DNA of 64,000 nt, taken from Verrucomicrobiota bacterium (GTDB taxonomy: Bacteria; Verrucomicrobiota; Verrucomicrobiia; CAIQCK01). The notes under the pieces were generated by a model. The model was not told the DNA's origin and did no database searches. It was given only the letters and a program-made list of their open reading frames with translations. The position numbers and the translations under genes are program-made. The stretch covers positions 186,001 to 250,000 of the forward strand of contig JACRJX010000040.1 of the NCBI GenBank assembly GCA_016235595.1. Direction: 5' to 3'. Of this stretch, positions 54,470-63,637 are shown piece after piece. The number at the start of each line of letters is the position of its first letter. Positions within the stretch are counted from its first letter, which is position 1.

Positions 54470-57400
54470 ATGAAAATGAAAACCTTCCTTTTCGGTTGTT
54501 TAGCCATGTTGCTGATGGGTGGTGTAAATGGCCAGGCTGATACGGCAAGTTCTGTGCCGTTTTATGTAGCTCCCAAAGGTGACGACGCTAACGCCGGCAC
54601 AAAGGAGAAACCTTTTGCCACACTGGAGGCGGCGCGCGATGCGGCACGGAAAGCGGCCCCGGGATCGCATCGTATCGTCATGATGGCAGGTGATTACTTC
54701 CAGACGAAGCCGCTGGAATTGAATGCCCGCGACAACGGCCTGACCATCGAGGCGGAATCCGCCGGCAAGGCAACACTCTACGGTGGCAAGCTCGTGACCA
54801 ATTGGAAACGTGACGGCGATTGTCTTTGGTATGCCGAGTTGCCGGGCGTGAAGGAAGGGACGTGGGATTTCCGTGCGCTGATTGTCAACGGACGGCTGGC
54901 AGACCGCGCCTGCTACCCGGCGACCAACACCTTCGATAATCTCGGCACGTGGAATCTGCCGTTGCTGCCTGCCGTGGCGGGGCACTGGGAACGCAAACCC
55001 ACACACGAAGAATCGACCACGATGCCTTATGATCCCAAGGACATTCCAGCGACGCTCGACGTGAAGAATGCCGAGGTGCGCATGTATCACATGTGGGCCG
55101 AATCGCTGGTCGGCGTCACCAGTAACGACATTCAACGGCACGCGTTGATCCTTTCCCAGGAACCCTCCTGGCCGCCCGGGGCGCTGAACCGGAGAAAATA
55201 CGTGATCTTCAACACGCGCGAGGGCATGACCCGTCCCGGCCAGTGGTATCTCGACCGCACTGCGGGCCGACTGGTGTACTGGCCGTCGCCGGGTGAAGAC
55301 ATGTCGAAGCTCAAGATTGTCGCCCCGACCGTTGAGCGAATCATCTATCTCGCAGGAACGGGACAAAAACCCGTGACGAATATCACCCTCCGCAGCCTGA
55401 CGTTACAGGCGACGACGGCGCCCCTGAAGCTGGCAAGTTTCGGCGCCACAGCCTTCGACGGTGCTGTCCATGCCGTGCAAGCCCGGCAATGCGCGTTCGA
55501 GAATCTCGAGATCTGCAACGTGGGAGGAGTCGGCTTCAATGCGTACAATCTCTCCGACAGCCGCGTCGTCAACTGCAAGATTCACCATGTGGGCGCGTGT
55601 GGCGCGAAGATCAGTGGCGCCGATACGCTTATCGCCAACAACCACATCCACCATCTCGGTGTGTATTATCCGAGCGCCGCCGCGACGATGCTGGGCGGCA
55701 GTAAGTTGCATATCTACCGCAACGAAATCCATGATGCCCCCTACTCCGGGATCATCAGTGGCGGTGGCGGCAAAGGGAACCTGATTGAAGAGAACCTGAT
55801 CTACCGCGTGATGCGCGAGTTGCACGACGGCGCGGCGATCTACGGCAACATGGACACCTGCATCATTCGCGGCAACGTGGTTCGCGATGTGGTGGAGTTT
55901 GGCAAGGGCTTTGGCGCATCCGCCTACTACCTCGACGAAGGCGCGCGCGATTGCATCATCGAGCGCAACGTCGCGCAGGGTGTGTCGATGCCGACCCACA
56001 ACCATATTACGCGCAACATCACCGTGCGCGACAACGTGTTCATCGCCGACGGCGACATGACCGTGTCGTTTGCACGTTCCGTGGGATGCACCTTCGAACG
56101 CAACACACTGTTCGTCCCCGGCAAACTCAGGGTAAGCCAACCGAACGGCATTCGCGTGTGGAAGGACAACGTTATCTTTCGCGGGGGGGCCGGCAAAGAC
56201 GGTGCGCAGCAGCCGTTCACCATCAGCAACACGGTCCCGACCGAACCCGCGCCGGGGCGCAAGACACATTCAGCCGTCGCCGAGCGCGTGGCGGCTGCGC
56301 CGATCATTGATGGCGAAATCAAGACCACCGAGTGGCCTGGCAAACTCCAGACGCTTGATCGTGAGCCTTCCCGCTTCACCGTCGGTGGCGCGCCGGTACT
56401 TGCCAAGTTTGCCTATGACGACACTTGCCTCTACGTCGCGGCGAACGTGACCATGTTCGGGCCTGCGAAGGTCAGCACGAATTCAGTCTGGGGCAAAGAT
56501 GATGGTGTGGAAATCTGCATCGCAGGCAAGACGCCCGATGGCAAGCCTGCCACTTTCGTGGTGCGCGGCTATGCATGCGGCGCGCTCCAAAGTTCCACGG
56601 ACGCCGGTGCGCCGGCGGACGCCGCGGAACGGTTAGGCAAAGCCACACGCTTTGCCGCCCGCTCGATTCCAGGTCCTCGTGGCGCATTGTTCGGGAGAGG
56701 CTGGCGCGGGGAATGGGCCATTCCTTTCGCGCAACTGGGACTGGCTCCCGCGTCCGACCTCAAGATTTCCTTCAACATGGGAGCCTTTTGCAGCGAGTTC
56801 CGCGAGTGGCACTGCTGGGAGGGCACACTCGCCGAGAACTGGCGTCTCGAACAGGCCGGCACGCTGTTGCTGAAATCAGCGCCCAAAAGCCGTCCGCTGG
56901 TCGGGGCCATCCGGTGGGATGCGTGGTATGGGACACTTCCCGCATCAACGCGGCTTCCAACTTCGGTCGAGTACCCGGGGTTTGACGCCTCGCGCAATCG
57001 AAAGGTGAGCCAGGACCCTGGCAAAGAGACGAGTCGCTCGCTCGCGCCAGACAAATGGCGTTACCGGTGGCCATTTTTCACAACCTTGAACGCCGACGGA
57101 AGCGCCAAGGAGTTCAACGGGAACTCGACGGCGGTCATCGAGAAGGAGATCGACTATGCCGTCCACGGCGGACTGAACTACTGGGCGTTCACCGCGTATC
57201 CCGAAGACTGCCCCCTGAGCTACTCGATCAAAACGTTCCTGACCTGCAAGAACCGCGACAAGCTCAAGTTCTGTCTCTACCTGCCGCTGTGGCCGGCATA
57301 CGGACGCATCGCGAACGAAGAGGCGGAGGAGGCGTATTGGGCGCACGTCTTGCGGATGGTCAAACAACCCAACTACCTGAAGGTGGAAGGAAACCGCCCG

Positions 57401-57997
57401 GTGTTCTACATGGGTTTCCTGACTGGCCCGCTCGTTGACAAGCTCGTCAATGGACGCTGGCAGAGATTCTGCGGCGAACTGAAGAAGTGCGGATTGGGCA
57501 AACCCTGGGTCGCGCTCTGTGTCGGTTCCCCCAAAACAAGCATGAAGTATTACAACCAGTTGCAGGCTGACGCGTGGAGCCAATATGCCGTCTCCGGCAG
57601 CGCGAAAGCCGGACCGTTTTCAGAACTGGCGGCGCGCGCAGAGACGTTCTGGGAGGCTTGCGAGGCCACGGGCCTGCCAGTCGCTCCCATCTGCATGACC
57701 GGTTGGGACCGCCGCACGCGCGTGATGAACCCCGTCTCATGGGAAAGCTTCCACCAAAAGGAGGACGCCATGAGCTATTACTACAAAGCGGGAACCCCCG
57801 ACGAAATCGCCGCACATGTCGGCCGCGGCGTCTCGTGGTTCAAGAAGCATCCCGGCAAGAACGGCACCGAACTGGTGCTCATCTACGCCTGGAACGAACT
57901 GGACGAAGGTGGCTGGCTCGTCCCCGCATTGCCACCGCCGCACGGTGAAGGCACCGCCCGGCTTGACGCGCTTCGCAAGGTCCTCGTGACGCCCTGA
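54470..57997 (+). CDS. Three-domain secreted protein: beta-helix, CBM9-like, GH99-like
   Basis: 1175 residues. A signal peptide (about 1-23) is followed by a parallel beta-helix (about 25-600; starts FYVAPKGDDANAGTKEKPF, with repeated NHIHH-type turns), a CBM9-like sugar-binding domain (about 608-800; IIDGEIKTTEWPG, DDTCLYVAANV, GDGVEI-like DDGVEICI) and a GH99-like domain (about 806-1175; LVGAIRWDAWYG, YAWNELDEGGWLVP). It probably acts on a complex glycan with two catalytic centres. It is the last gene of the plus-strand glycosidase run. Confidence 0.82.
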   Translation: MKMKTFLFGCLAMLLMGGVNGQADTASSVPFYVAPKGDDANAGTKEKPFATLEAARDAARKAAPGSHRIVMMAGDYFQTKPLELNARDNGLTIEAESAGKATLYGGKLVTNWKRDGDCLWYAELPGVKEGTWDFRALIVNGRLADRACYPATNTFDNLGTWNLPLLPAVAGHWERKPTHEESTTMPYDPKDIPATLDVKNAEVRMYHMWAESLVGVTSNDIQRHALILSQEPSWPPGALNRRKYVIFNTREGMTRPGQWYLDRTAGRLVYWPSPGEDMSKLKIVAPTVERIIYLAGTGQKPVTNITLRSLTLQATTAPLKLASFGATAFDGAVHAVQARQCAFENLEICNVGGVGFNAYNLSDSRVVNCKIHHVGACGAKISGADTLIANNHIHHLGVYYPSAAATMLGGSKLHIYRNEIHDAPYSGIISGGGGKGNLIEENLIYRVMRELHDGAAIYGNMDTCIIRGNVVRDVVEFGKGFGASAYYLDEGARDCIIERNVAQGVSMPTHNHITRNITVRDNVFIADGDMTVSFARSVGCTFERNTLFVPGKLRVSQPNGIRVWKDNVIFRGGAGKDGAQQPFTISNTVPTEPAPGRKTHSAVAERVAAAPIIDGEIKTTEWPGKLQTLDREPSRFTVGGAPVLAKFAYDDTCLYVAANVTMFGPAKVSTNSVWGKDDGVEICIAGKTPDGKPATFVVRGYACGALQSSTDAGAPADAAERLGKATRFAARSIPGPRGALFGRGWRGEWAIPFAQLGLAPASDLKISFNMGAFCSEFREWHCWEGTLAENWRLEQAGTLLLKSAPKSRPLVGAIRWDAWYGTLPASTRLPTSVEYPGFDASRNRKVSQDPGKETSRSLAPDKWRYRWPFFTTLNADGSAKEFNGNSTAVIEKEIDYAVHGGLNYWAFTAYPEDCPLSYSIKTFLTCKNRDKLKFCLYLPLWPAYGRIANEEAEEAYWAHVLRMVKQPNYLKVEGNRPVFYMGFLTGPLVDKLVNGRWQRFCGELKKCGLGKPWVALCVGSPKTSMKYYNQLQADAWSQYAVSGSAKAGPFSELAARAETFWEACEATGLPVAPICMTGWDRRTRVMNPVSWESFHQKEDAMSYYYKAGTPDEIAAHVGRGVSWFKKHPGKNGTELVLIYAWNELDEGGWLVPALPPPHGEGTARLDALRKVLVTP

Positions 57998-58033
57998 TTC
58001 GGTCACGGCCGCCCAACACTGCGTCGCGCTCCG

Positions 58034-58897
58034 CTACCCCGCCACTGCCGGCTTGGCCTCGGGCAACAGGTAATCGATCACCTTCGCCAAGGTTGTCTTG
58101 AGCTGCTTGCGGTGAACCACCAGGTCAACCAACCCGCGCTCCAGCAGGAATTCCGCCGTTTGGAAACCTCGCGGCAATTCCGACTGCGTCGTGTCCTTGA
58201 TCACGCGCGGCCCGGCGAACCCGATCATCGCGCTGGGTTCCGCCACAATGACGTCGCCCAGGCTGGCAAAGCTGGCCATCACGCCCGCGTAGGTCGGGTT
58301 CGTTAGCACGCTGATATAGGGCAGCCGCGCCTGCATATGACGCGTCAATGCCGCCGATGTCTTGGCCATCTGCATCAACGAAAGCATTCCTTCATACATC
58401 CGCGCGCCGCCAGAGGCGCTGACCACGACGCATGCAATCCGCTCCTTGGTGCTTTGCTCAATCGTCCGCGTGATCTTCTCGCCCACCACAGAACCCATGC
58501 TCGCGCCAAGGAAACGGAAATCCATTACCGCCAAGCCAACACGATGCGTGCCGATCAGGCCGAGCCCCGTGATCACGGCGTCCTTCAAGCCGGTTTCCTC
58601 GCGGTTCTGCTTCAGCTTGTCGGTGTAAGACGAAACGCCGGTGAACTTCAGTGGGTCCACCGAGATCATCTCGCTGTCCATCTCCTGGAAACTCCCCTGC
58701 TCCACCAGCGACGCGATTCGCTGCCATGCGCCCAGCGGAAAATGAAAGCCGCACTTGGGGCAAATCCGCAGGTTCTGATCCAATTCCCGCGTGTAAACGG
58801 CCTCGCCGCAGGACTTGCACTTGGTCCAAAGCCCTTGCGGTATTTCCACCCGCTTGGCCGGCACTTTGGGCATTTTTGATTTTTTTGCTTCAACCAT
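58034..58897 (-). CDS. accD: Acetyl-CoA carboxylase carboxyltransferase subunit beta
   Basis: A 287-residue AccD of normal length. The N-terminal zinc ribbon has C27, C30, C46 and C49 (CKSC and CPKC), followed by a crotonase-like carboxyltransferase fold with GASGGARMYEG-like SASGGARMYEGMLSLMQMAK and PTYAGVMASFASLGD. It transfers carboxyl from biotin to acetyl-CoA to start fatty acid synthesis. A ComF-type gene lies 15 bp upstream on the same strand. Confidence 0.96.
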   Translation of the reverse strand: MVEAKKSKMPKVPAKRVEIPQGLWTKCKSCGEAVYTRELDQNLRICPKCGFHFPLGAWQRIASLVEQGSFQEMDSEMISVDPLKFTGVSSYTDKLKQNREETGLKDAVITGLGLIGTHRVGLAVMDFRFLGASMGSVVGEKITRTIEQSTKERIACVVVSASGGARMYEGMLSLMQMAKTSAALTRHMQARLPYISVLTNPTYAGVMASFASLGDVIVAEPSAMIGFAGPRVIKDTTQSELPRGFQTAEFLLERGLVDLVVHRKQLKTTLAKVIDYLLPEAKPAVAG

Positions 58898-58912
58898 AGG
58901 TCTTGTGACAAT

Positions 58913-59644
58913 TCAACCGCGGCTCACCGTCAGCACTGTCACCGATTCGGCCCCCGCGGTACGTAACATCCTAGCACACTCGTTTGTCGTGGCTCCAGTG
59001 GTAAATACGTCGTCCACGACCACCACACGCCGTTTCATAAACTCTGCCGGCCGCCTTGCCGTGAACGCGCCTCGCACGTTCTCCATCCGCTCGGCCGCGT
59101 TGAGGAACGCCTGCGTCGCCGTGTCGCGACTCCGCCGCAAGTTCCCGACGCTCAGCGTCGCTGGCAGTGCCCGCACCAAGCGCCGCGCAAACCACTCCGC
59201 TTGATTGAAATGTCGTTCCCTCTCCCGGGCCGGAAACAACGGCACCGGCACGACACAATCCACCTTTTTCCACGCGATCCGCTCTTGAGCCGCCGCGATG
59301 AGCAGTTCTGCCAATTCCGCCCCCAACCAGACCGCTCGGTCGTATTTGAACCGGTGAATGCACTCACGCGCCGCGCCCGTCAATCGGCAGGCACAGACAG
59401 CGCGATCGAAAGCGAAAGCCTTGTCCGCACAGTGCGAACACTTGAAATTCCCGCCGATCGCGCCATCGAACGGCAGGCTGCACCGCTCGCAGAACGGCCC
59501 TGGCAATGGCCGCAACTCCTTGCGACACTTCTCACAAAGCATGCTGCGACTCCCCGGCTCGCGCGCGCCTTTGCAGACCGCGCAATCAGCCGGGTAAAGT
59601 ATCTCCAGCGCGATTCTTGCCCAATTTTTGATCGCCCCGACCAT
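58913..59644 (-). CDS. comF: ComF family phosphoribosyltransferase-like protein
   Basis: A 243-residue protein with an N-terminal double zinc-binding region (C21/C24, C37/C40, C52/C55, C69/C72) and a C-terminal PRTase domain with VVVVDDVFTTGATTNECAR as PRPP loop, the ComF layout. ComF supports DNA uptake in competent bacteria by assisting single-stranded DNA entry; here that role is inferred. Its start overlaps the end of the CPBP protease gene by 59 bp. Confidence 0.9.
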   Translation of the reverse strand: MVGAIKNWARIALEILYPADCAVCKGAREPGSRSMLCEKCRKELRPLPGPFCERCSLPFDGAIGGNFKCSHCADKAFAFDRAVCACRLTGAARECIHRFKYDRAVWLGAELAELLIAAAQERIAWKKVDCVVPVPLFPARERERHFNQAEWFARRLVRALPATLSVGNLRRSRDTATQAFLNAAERMENVRGAFTARRPAEFMKRRVVVVDDVFTTGATTNECARMLRTAGAESVTVLTVSRG

Positions 59645-60512
59645 AGCTCCTTGTCATTACCCGCTCAAAACCCGCCAGCGCCAGCCACAACAACAACAAT
59701 GCCGGCCACGCGGCTGCGCCATTCACCAATACAAACGCGCCTGATCCGAAAAGCCAATCCACATCCTGTCTGCCCTCCTCCGTCACCGTCAGCAATATGC
59801 GCAGCGCCGTCACCGCTCCCGCATGAACGCCCACGGACAGGAACAGTGATCCTGACCGCACGTAACACCACGTCAACAACGCTCCCAGCGCTGTTAACGA
59901 CACGATGGCCGGCAACACGCCAGCCACCTCTTTGGGCGGCGCACTCCAAAAGTGCAACACCGCATAGAGCAGGCTGCTCACCCACAGCGCCCGCGCCACG
60001 CCCCATTCGCGGCGCAACGCGCCGAAGATGACTCCCCGGAAAAACAATTCTTCGAACACCCCTACTCCTACACCCACCGCCAACGGTTTCAGCACATCCG
60101 CCCACGCAAAACCATTCCATACACGATCACCCGCGAACAACGCCACCCCTCCGAGCAAATTAACCATCAAAAAAGCCAGCATCCAGCCGGCAGCAGTGCG
60201 CATCAATATCAGTAATGGCGGCGATCTCAAACCCACTTGCTCCCAGGTCGCCATGCCCAGCGTCCTCAGCATCGGCCACAAACCCACCACCGCCATGATC
60301 ATCGCGCAGCGCCGGAAAAACTTGTCCCATGGCTTGCCCGCAAACCAGCCAAAGTGCTCGCAGACTGATTGCACTGGAAATGACAACACCAGAGCCGTCG
60401 CCAGCACCGCAGCCGCATAAATCCCGAGCACGCGCAGAGTTCTCACACGCGCCGATTCTCGGGTCGCCGCCTGAGATTGCAAGCGAGAAACCGACCTGCA
60501 ACTCCATGCCAA
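59586..60512 (-). CDS. CPBP family intramembrane protease (CAAX protease-like)
   Basis: A 308-residue integral membrane protein with about seven hydrophobic helices. FEELFFRG at 153-160 provides the E154, E155 and R159 set of the CPBP (Rce1-like) motif 1, and a histidine in AVLHFW near 190 is motif 2. Bacterial members act in processing or immunity to peptides; the substrate is unknown. The start is not firm (ATG 60512). The C-terminus overlaps comF. Confidence 0.85.
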   Translation of the reverse strand: MAWSCRSVSRLQSQAATRESARVRTLRVLGIYAAAVLATALVLSFPVQSVCEHFGWFAGKPWDKFFRRCAMIMAVVGLWPMLRTLGMATWEQVGLRSPPLLILMRTAAGWMLAFLMVNLLGGVALFAGDRVWNGFAWADVLKPLAVGVGVGVFEELFFRGVIFGALRREWGVARALWVSSLLYAVLHFWSAPPKEVAGVLPAIVSLTALGALLTWCYVRSGSLFLSVGVHAGAVTALRILLTVTEEGRQDVDWLFGSGAFVLVNGAAAWPALLLLWLALAGFERVMTRSYGRGDQKLGKNRAGDTLPG

Positions 60513-60571
60513 AGTCCGCCGATGTTCGTGCGCTATTGCAGAGTTTTCGCAACTTCCGCTAGAGTTGTCGC

Positions 60572-61249
60572 GTGATCGGTACTTTGATCAATGTTGGCAC
60601 GGTTCTCGCGGGCGGCTCTGTCGGGCTATACCTGCACAGTGCCTTGCCGGAGCGGTTTCAGCGCATCGTCCTGCAATGCCTGGGCCTGATCACGCTCCTG
60701 CTCGGCGCCCAGATGGCGCTCAAGACCGCCAATATTTTCATCCTGCTCGGCAGCCTGCTCATCGGCGCGCTGCTGGGTGAATGGTGGCGCTTGCAGGATA
60801 GGATGGACGCGCTGGGACACTGGTTGGAGACGAAATTCAAACGGGGCGACAACGACCGCTTCACTGAAGGCTTTGTGACAACAAGCCTGCTGTTCTGCGT
60901 CGGCCCCATGGCGGTGCTCGGTTCCATCGAGGATGGAGTGAGTGGCAATTATAAGACGCTCGCCATCAAAGCGTTCATGGATGGATTCTCCGCGCTGGTG
61001 TTCGCTGCCGAACTTGGCTGGGGCGTTCTATTTTCCGCCGTATCGGTGCTGGTTTATCAGGGCGGCATCACCCTCGCCGCCGCGTCCCTGCAACGCGTAC
61101 TGACCGATCCGATGATCAACGAGATGAGCGCCGTCGGCGGCCTTGTGATTGTCGGCATTGGACTCATGCTGCTGGAGATCAAGCGGCTTCCCGTTGCAAA
61201 CTTCCTCCCTGCTCTCGCCATTGCGCCGCTGCTGGCGAAGTTCATCTAA
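60572..61249 (+). CDS. DUF554 family membrane protein
   Basis: A 225-residue protein with six to seven hydrophobic helices, starting MIGTLINVGTVLAGGSVG from a GTG. GSLLIGALLGEWW, FCVGPMAVLGSIEDG and the C-terminal MLLEIKRLPVANFLPAL are typical of DUF554 (YdfK/YqgA-like) proteins, whose function is not established. It is divergent from the CPBP protease gene with a 60-bp spacer. Confidence 0.9.
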   Translation: MIGTLINVGTVLAGGSVGLYLHSALPERFQRIVLQCLGLITLLLGAQMALKTANIFILLGSLLIGALLGEWWRLQDRMDALGHWLETKFKRGDNDRFTEGFVTTSLLFCVGPMAVLGSIEDGVSGNYKTLAIKAFMDGFSALVFAAELGWGVLFSAVSVLVYQGGITLAAASLQRVLTDPMINEMSAVGGLVIVGIGLMLLEIKRLPVANFLPALAIAPLLAKFI

Positions 61250-61289
61250 ACACGTCCACCCCGGGCTGCAACACAGTCCCCCACTTCGG

Positions 61290-62081
61290 TCATTTCACAG
61301 CCCAGAACAGCAACACCACGCCCGCGAGGATACGGTACCAGCCGAACCCCACGAACGTGTGCGTCTGGATGTAGCGCAACAACCATTTCACTGCGATGAA
61401 CGACACCACCGCAGAAACCACCGTGCACCACAAAAGCAGCAGCCAGTTCTCCGGTTCGGTTCCCGGCGGCGGATGATGCAATGCCTTGAATATCTTCAGG
61501 CCGCCGGCTGCCAGCATCGTGGGAATGCCGACGAGAAACGAAAACTCTGTCGCCGCAAAACGGCTCATGCCCAGCGCCAGCATCAACAAAATGGTCGTCC
61601 CAGAGCGAGAGGAACCAGGAAACACCGCAGCCATCAGTTGTCCCACACCCACAGCCGCGACCACGGCCCACGTCACGCCCGTGGTCGGTTCCTTGTCTTC
61701 GAGCCACCATTCGATGACCAGAAACAACACGCCACCGATCATCAACGCGAGCGCGACCGGCAGCGTCTCCTCTGGCAGCTTGAAATGGTTTTTTTCCAGA
61801 ATGACGCCGCCGACGCCGGTGATTCCAAACGCCGCCGCCAGCTTGATGATGAAGTCGCGCGCCTTCGGTTCGCGCCAGCCGCAGAAGGCGTCCCGCAGCC
61901 GGTCAGGAAACAACGGAAGCACCGCCACCACCGCACCGCATTGGATCACAACGTTGAAGAGGTCGCTTTTTCGGATATCCAGCGCGTGCTCAAGGATAAG
62001 CAGGTGCCCGGTGGACGAGATCGGCAGAAACTCCGTGATGCCTTCGACGACACCAATGATGAAAGCGTAGAACCAATCCAT
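61290..62081 (-). CDS. uppP: Undecaprenyl-diphosphatase
   Basis: A 263-residue membrane enzyme (BacA/UppP) that recycles the peptidoglycan lipid carrier by removing a phosphate from undecaprenyl diphosphate. EGITEFLPISSTGHL near 14-28 and PGSSRSGTTI in the middle are the two signature motifs with catalytic E, S and R residues. The ATG at 62081 gives the family N-terminus. thiS ends 7 bp upstream on the same strand. Confidence 0.96.
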   Translation of the reverse strand: MDWFYAFIIGVVEGITEFLPISSTGHLLILEHALDIRKSDLFNVVIQCGAVVAVLPLFPDRLRDAFCGWREPKARDFIIKLAAAFGITGVGGVILEKNHFKLPEETLPVALALMIGGVLFLVIEWWLEDKEPTTGVTWAVVAAVGVGQLMAAVFPGSSRSGTTILLMLALGMSRFAATEFSFLVGIPTMLAAGGLKIFKALHHPPPGTEPENWLLLLWCTVVSAVVSFIAVKWLLRYIQTHTFVGFGWYRILAGVVLLFWAVK

Positions 62082-62088
62082 AAGCGAC

Positions 62089-62301
62089 TCAGCCGCCGGC
62101 CACAATGCGGACGACCTCCAGTTTGTCACCCTCTTTCAGTTCCACCCCTGCAAACTGGTCGCGGCGCAGCGGTTCGCCGTTGTATTCGACGATGACGATG
62201 CGCGGGTCCAAACCCTGTCGCTGGATGAAATCCGTGATTCGGCACGGCAATTCGATGACCGTCGCTTTACCGTTCGCTGTGATGTTGGCAGTCGCTTTCA
62301 T
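62089..62301 (-). CDS. thiS: Sulfur carrier protein ThiS
   Basis: A 70-residue ubiquitin-like protein ending in the required di-glycine (RIVAGG), which is activated and thiocarboxylated to deliver sulfur for the thiazole ring of thiamine. The internal IVEYNGEPLRRDQF and LKEGDKLEVV segments are typical. Its ATG overlaps the thiH stop codon, so both are co-translated. Confidence 0.94.
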   Translation of the reverse strand: MKATANITANGKATVIELPCRITDFIQRQGLDPRIVIVEYNGEPLRRDQFAGVELKEGDKLEVVRIVAGG

Positions 62302-63503
62302 GGCAGCACACTCTCTGACAATGCGGGATCCCAGTCCTTCCAGACCGGCTCGTAACCTAGCGAACGAAGCCTGTCGGCCACGTCCGCCGCCGAGCGCTCG
62401 TCCGCTATCACAAATTGCTCTGCGGCTGAACAATGTGCGCTCCCGGCCGAGACCGCTCCGATCTCGATCCTCCTGCCACGCTCCGTCCGGTGCAGTTCTT
62501 CGCTGCCTGCGCCTGTATAACCACCCGGTTCCGTGTGACTGCCGGCGCTTATCATCGTGATGCCGAGCGGAACCAGCCCGTCGCGCAGCCGCGCCGACTC
62601 GCGGGTGCTCAGCACAATGCCAACGTGCGGAAAAGTCAGCCGCAGCGCGCATACGAACTGCACCATCTCGCGGTCACTCATTGGATGACGCGGCTCGAAC
62701 TCGCCTGCCGCCGGCCGCAGCCGTGGCAGCGACACCGTGAGTTGGGCGCGCCAGCAATTCTTCAGCAGATGCTCGGCGTGCGCCGCCAACGCAATGGATT
62801 CCTCGCGCCACTTCCAGAGGCCGATCAACGCACCGATGCCGAGCCGTCGGAAGCCCGCTGCATAACCGCGCTCCGCTGTCTCCAGCCGCCAGTCAAAATC
62901 CCTCTTCGGTCCCGACGTATGCATCTCACGATACACGTCGCGGTTGTAGGTCTCCTGGTAAACCACCACACCTTCGCAACCCGCCGCGGCAATGGGCCGG
63001 TAATCGTCCGTTTCCAGTGGCCCGACTTCGATGCTGATGCTCGGTACACTTGCCGCGTGCAGCGCCGCCACGCAATCGCGCAGATAGTTGTTCGATACAA
63101 ACTTCGGATGCTCACCCGCCACAAGCAGGATGTTTCGAAACCCTTCCGCCACCAGATGCCGCGTTTCCGTCATCACCTGCTCCACCGTCAGCGTGGTGCG
63201 CAGGACAGCGTTGTCGCGCGAGAAACCGCAATATTGGCAGTTGTTGACGCACTCGTTGGAAAGATACACCGGCGCAAACATGCGCATGGCCTTGCCGAAA
63301 TGCCTCACCGTCAGCGCATGACTCTCTCGCGCCATCGTTTCCAGGAAGGGCGCCGCCGCCGGCGAAATCAACACCGCGAAGTCGGAGAGAGAACGGTGGT
63401 CGCCCCGGCCCAGTGCGCGCTCCACGTCAGCCGCCGTCGCGCGCTCGGCGAGTTGCGCGAGATCTGCGAGCGGGAGTCCATTGAGAACGTTGACGAAGCT
63501 CAT
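62298..63503 (-). CDS. thiH: 2-iminoacetate synthase ThiH (radical SAM)
   Basis: A 401-residue radical SAM enzyme that cleaves tyrosine to p-cresol and dehydroglycine for thiazole formation. C85, C89 and C92 in SNECVNNCQYCGF bind the [4Fe-4S] cluster. LVAGEHPKF, EVGPL and the C-terminal EQFVIADERS with YEPVWKDWD are typical of ThiH. The ATG at 63503 is used; the upstream extension has no conserved content. thiG, usually in the same operon, is not in the window. ThiH is oxygen-sensitive and common in anaerobes. Confidence 0.94.
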   Translation of the reverse strand: MSFVNVLNGLPLADLAQLAERATAADVERALGRGDHRSLSDFAVLISPAAAPFLETMARESHALTVRHFGKAMRMFAPVYLSNECVNNCQYCGFSRDNAVLRTTLTVEQVMTETRHLVAEGFRNILLVAGEHPKFVSNNYLRDCVAALHAASVPSISIEVGPLETDDYRPIAAAGCEGVVVYQETYNRDVYREMHTSGPKRDFDWRLETAERGYAAGFRRLGIGALIGLWKWREESIALAAHAEHLLKNCWRAQLTVSLPRLRPAAGEFEPRHPMSDREMVQFVCALRLTFPHVGIVLSTRESARLRDGLVPLGITMISAGSHTEPGGYTGAGSEELHRTERGRRIEIGAVSAGSAHCSAAEQFVIADERSAADVADRLRSLGYEPVWKDWDPALSESVLP

Positions 63504-63637
63504 TCGCCTCCCGACAAAACCACACCCGCCCCGGCCACGGCGGTGTTCGTCAAACTGTTCACTTGTTGCATGGGAGAAGGTTAGCCCGAAGCCACCCTGT
63601 TGCGCAAGAATACCCGACACCGCCTCGCGTCGCAGAA

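Noticed and set aside
20735..57997. A SusC/SusD-type polysaccharide utilisation locus
   Set aside because: No TonB-dependent receptor or SusD-like lipoprotein is present anywhere in the window.
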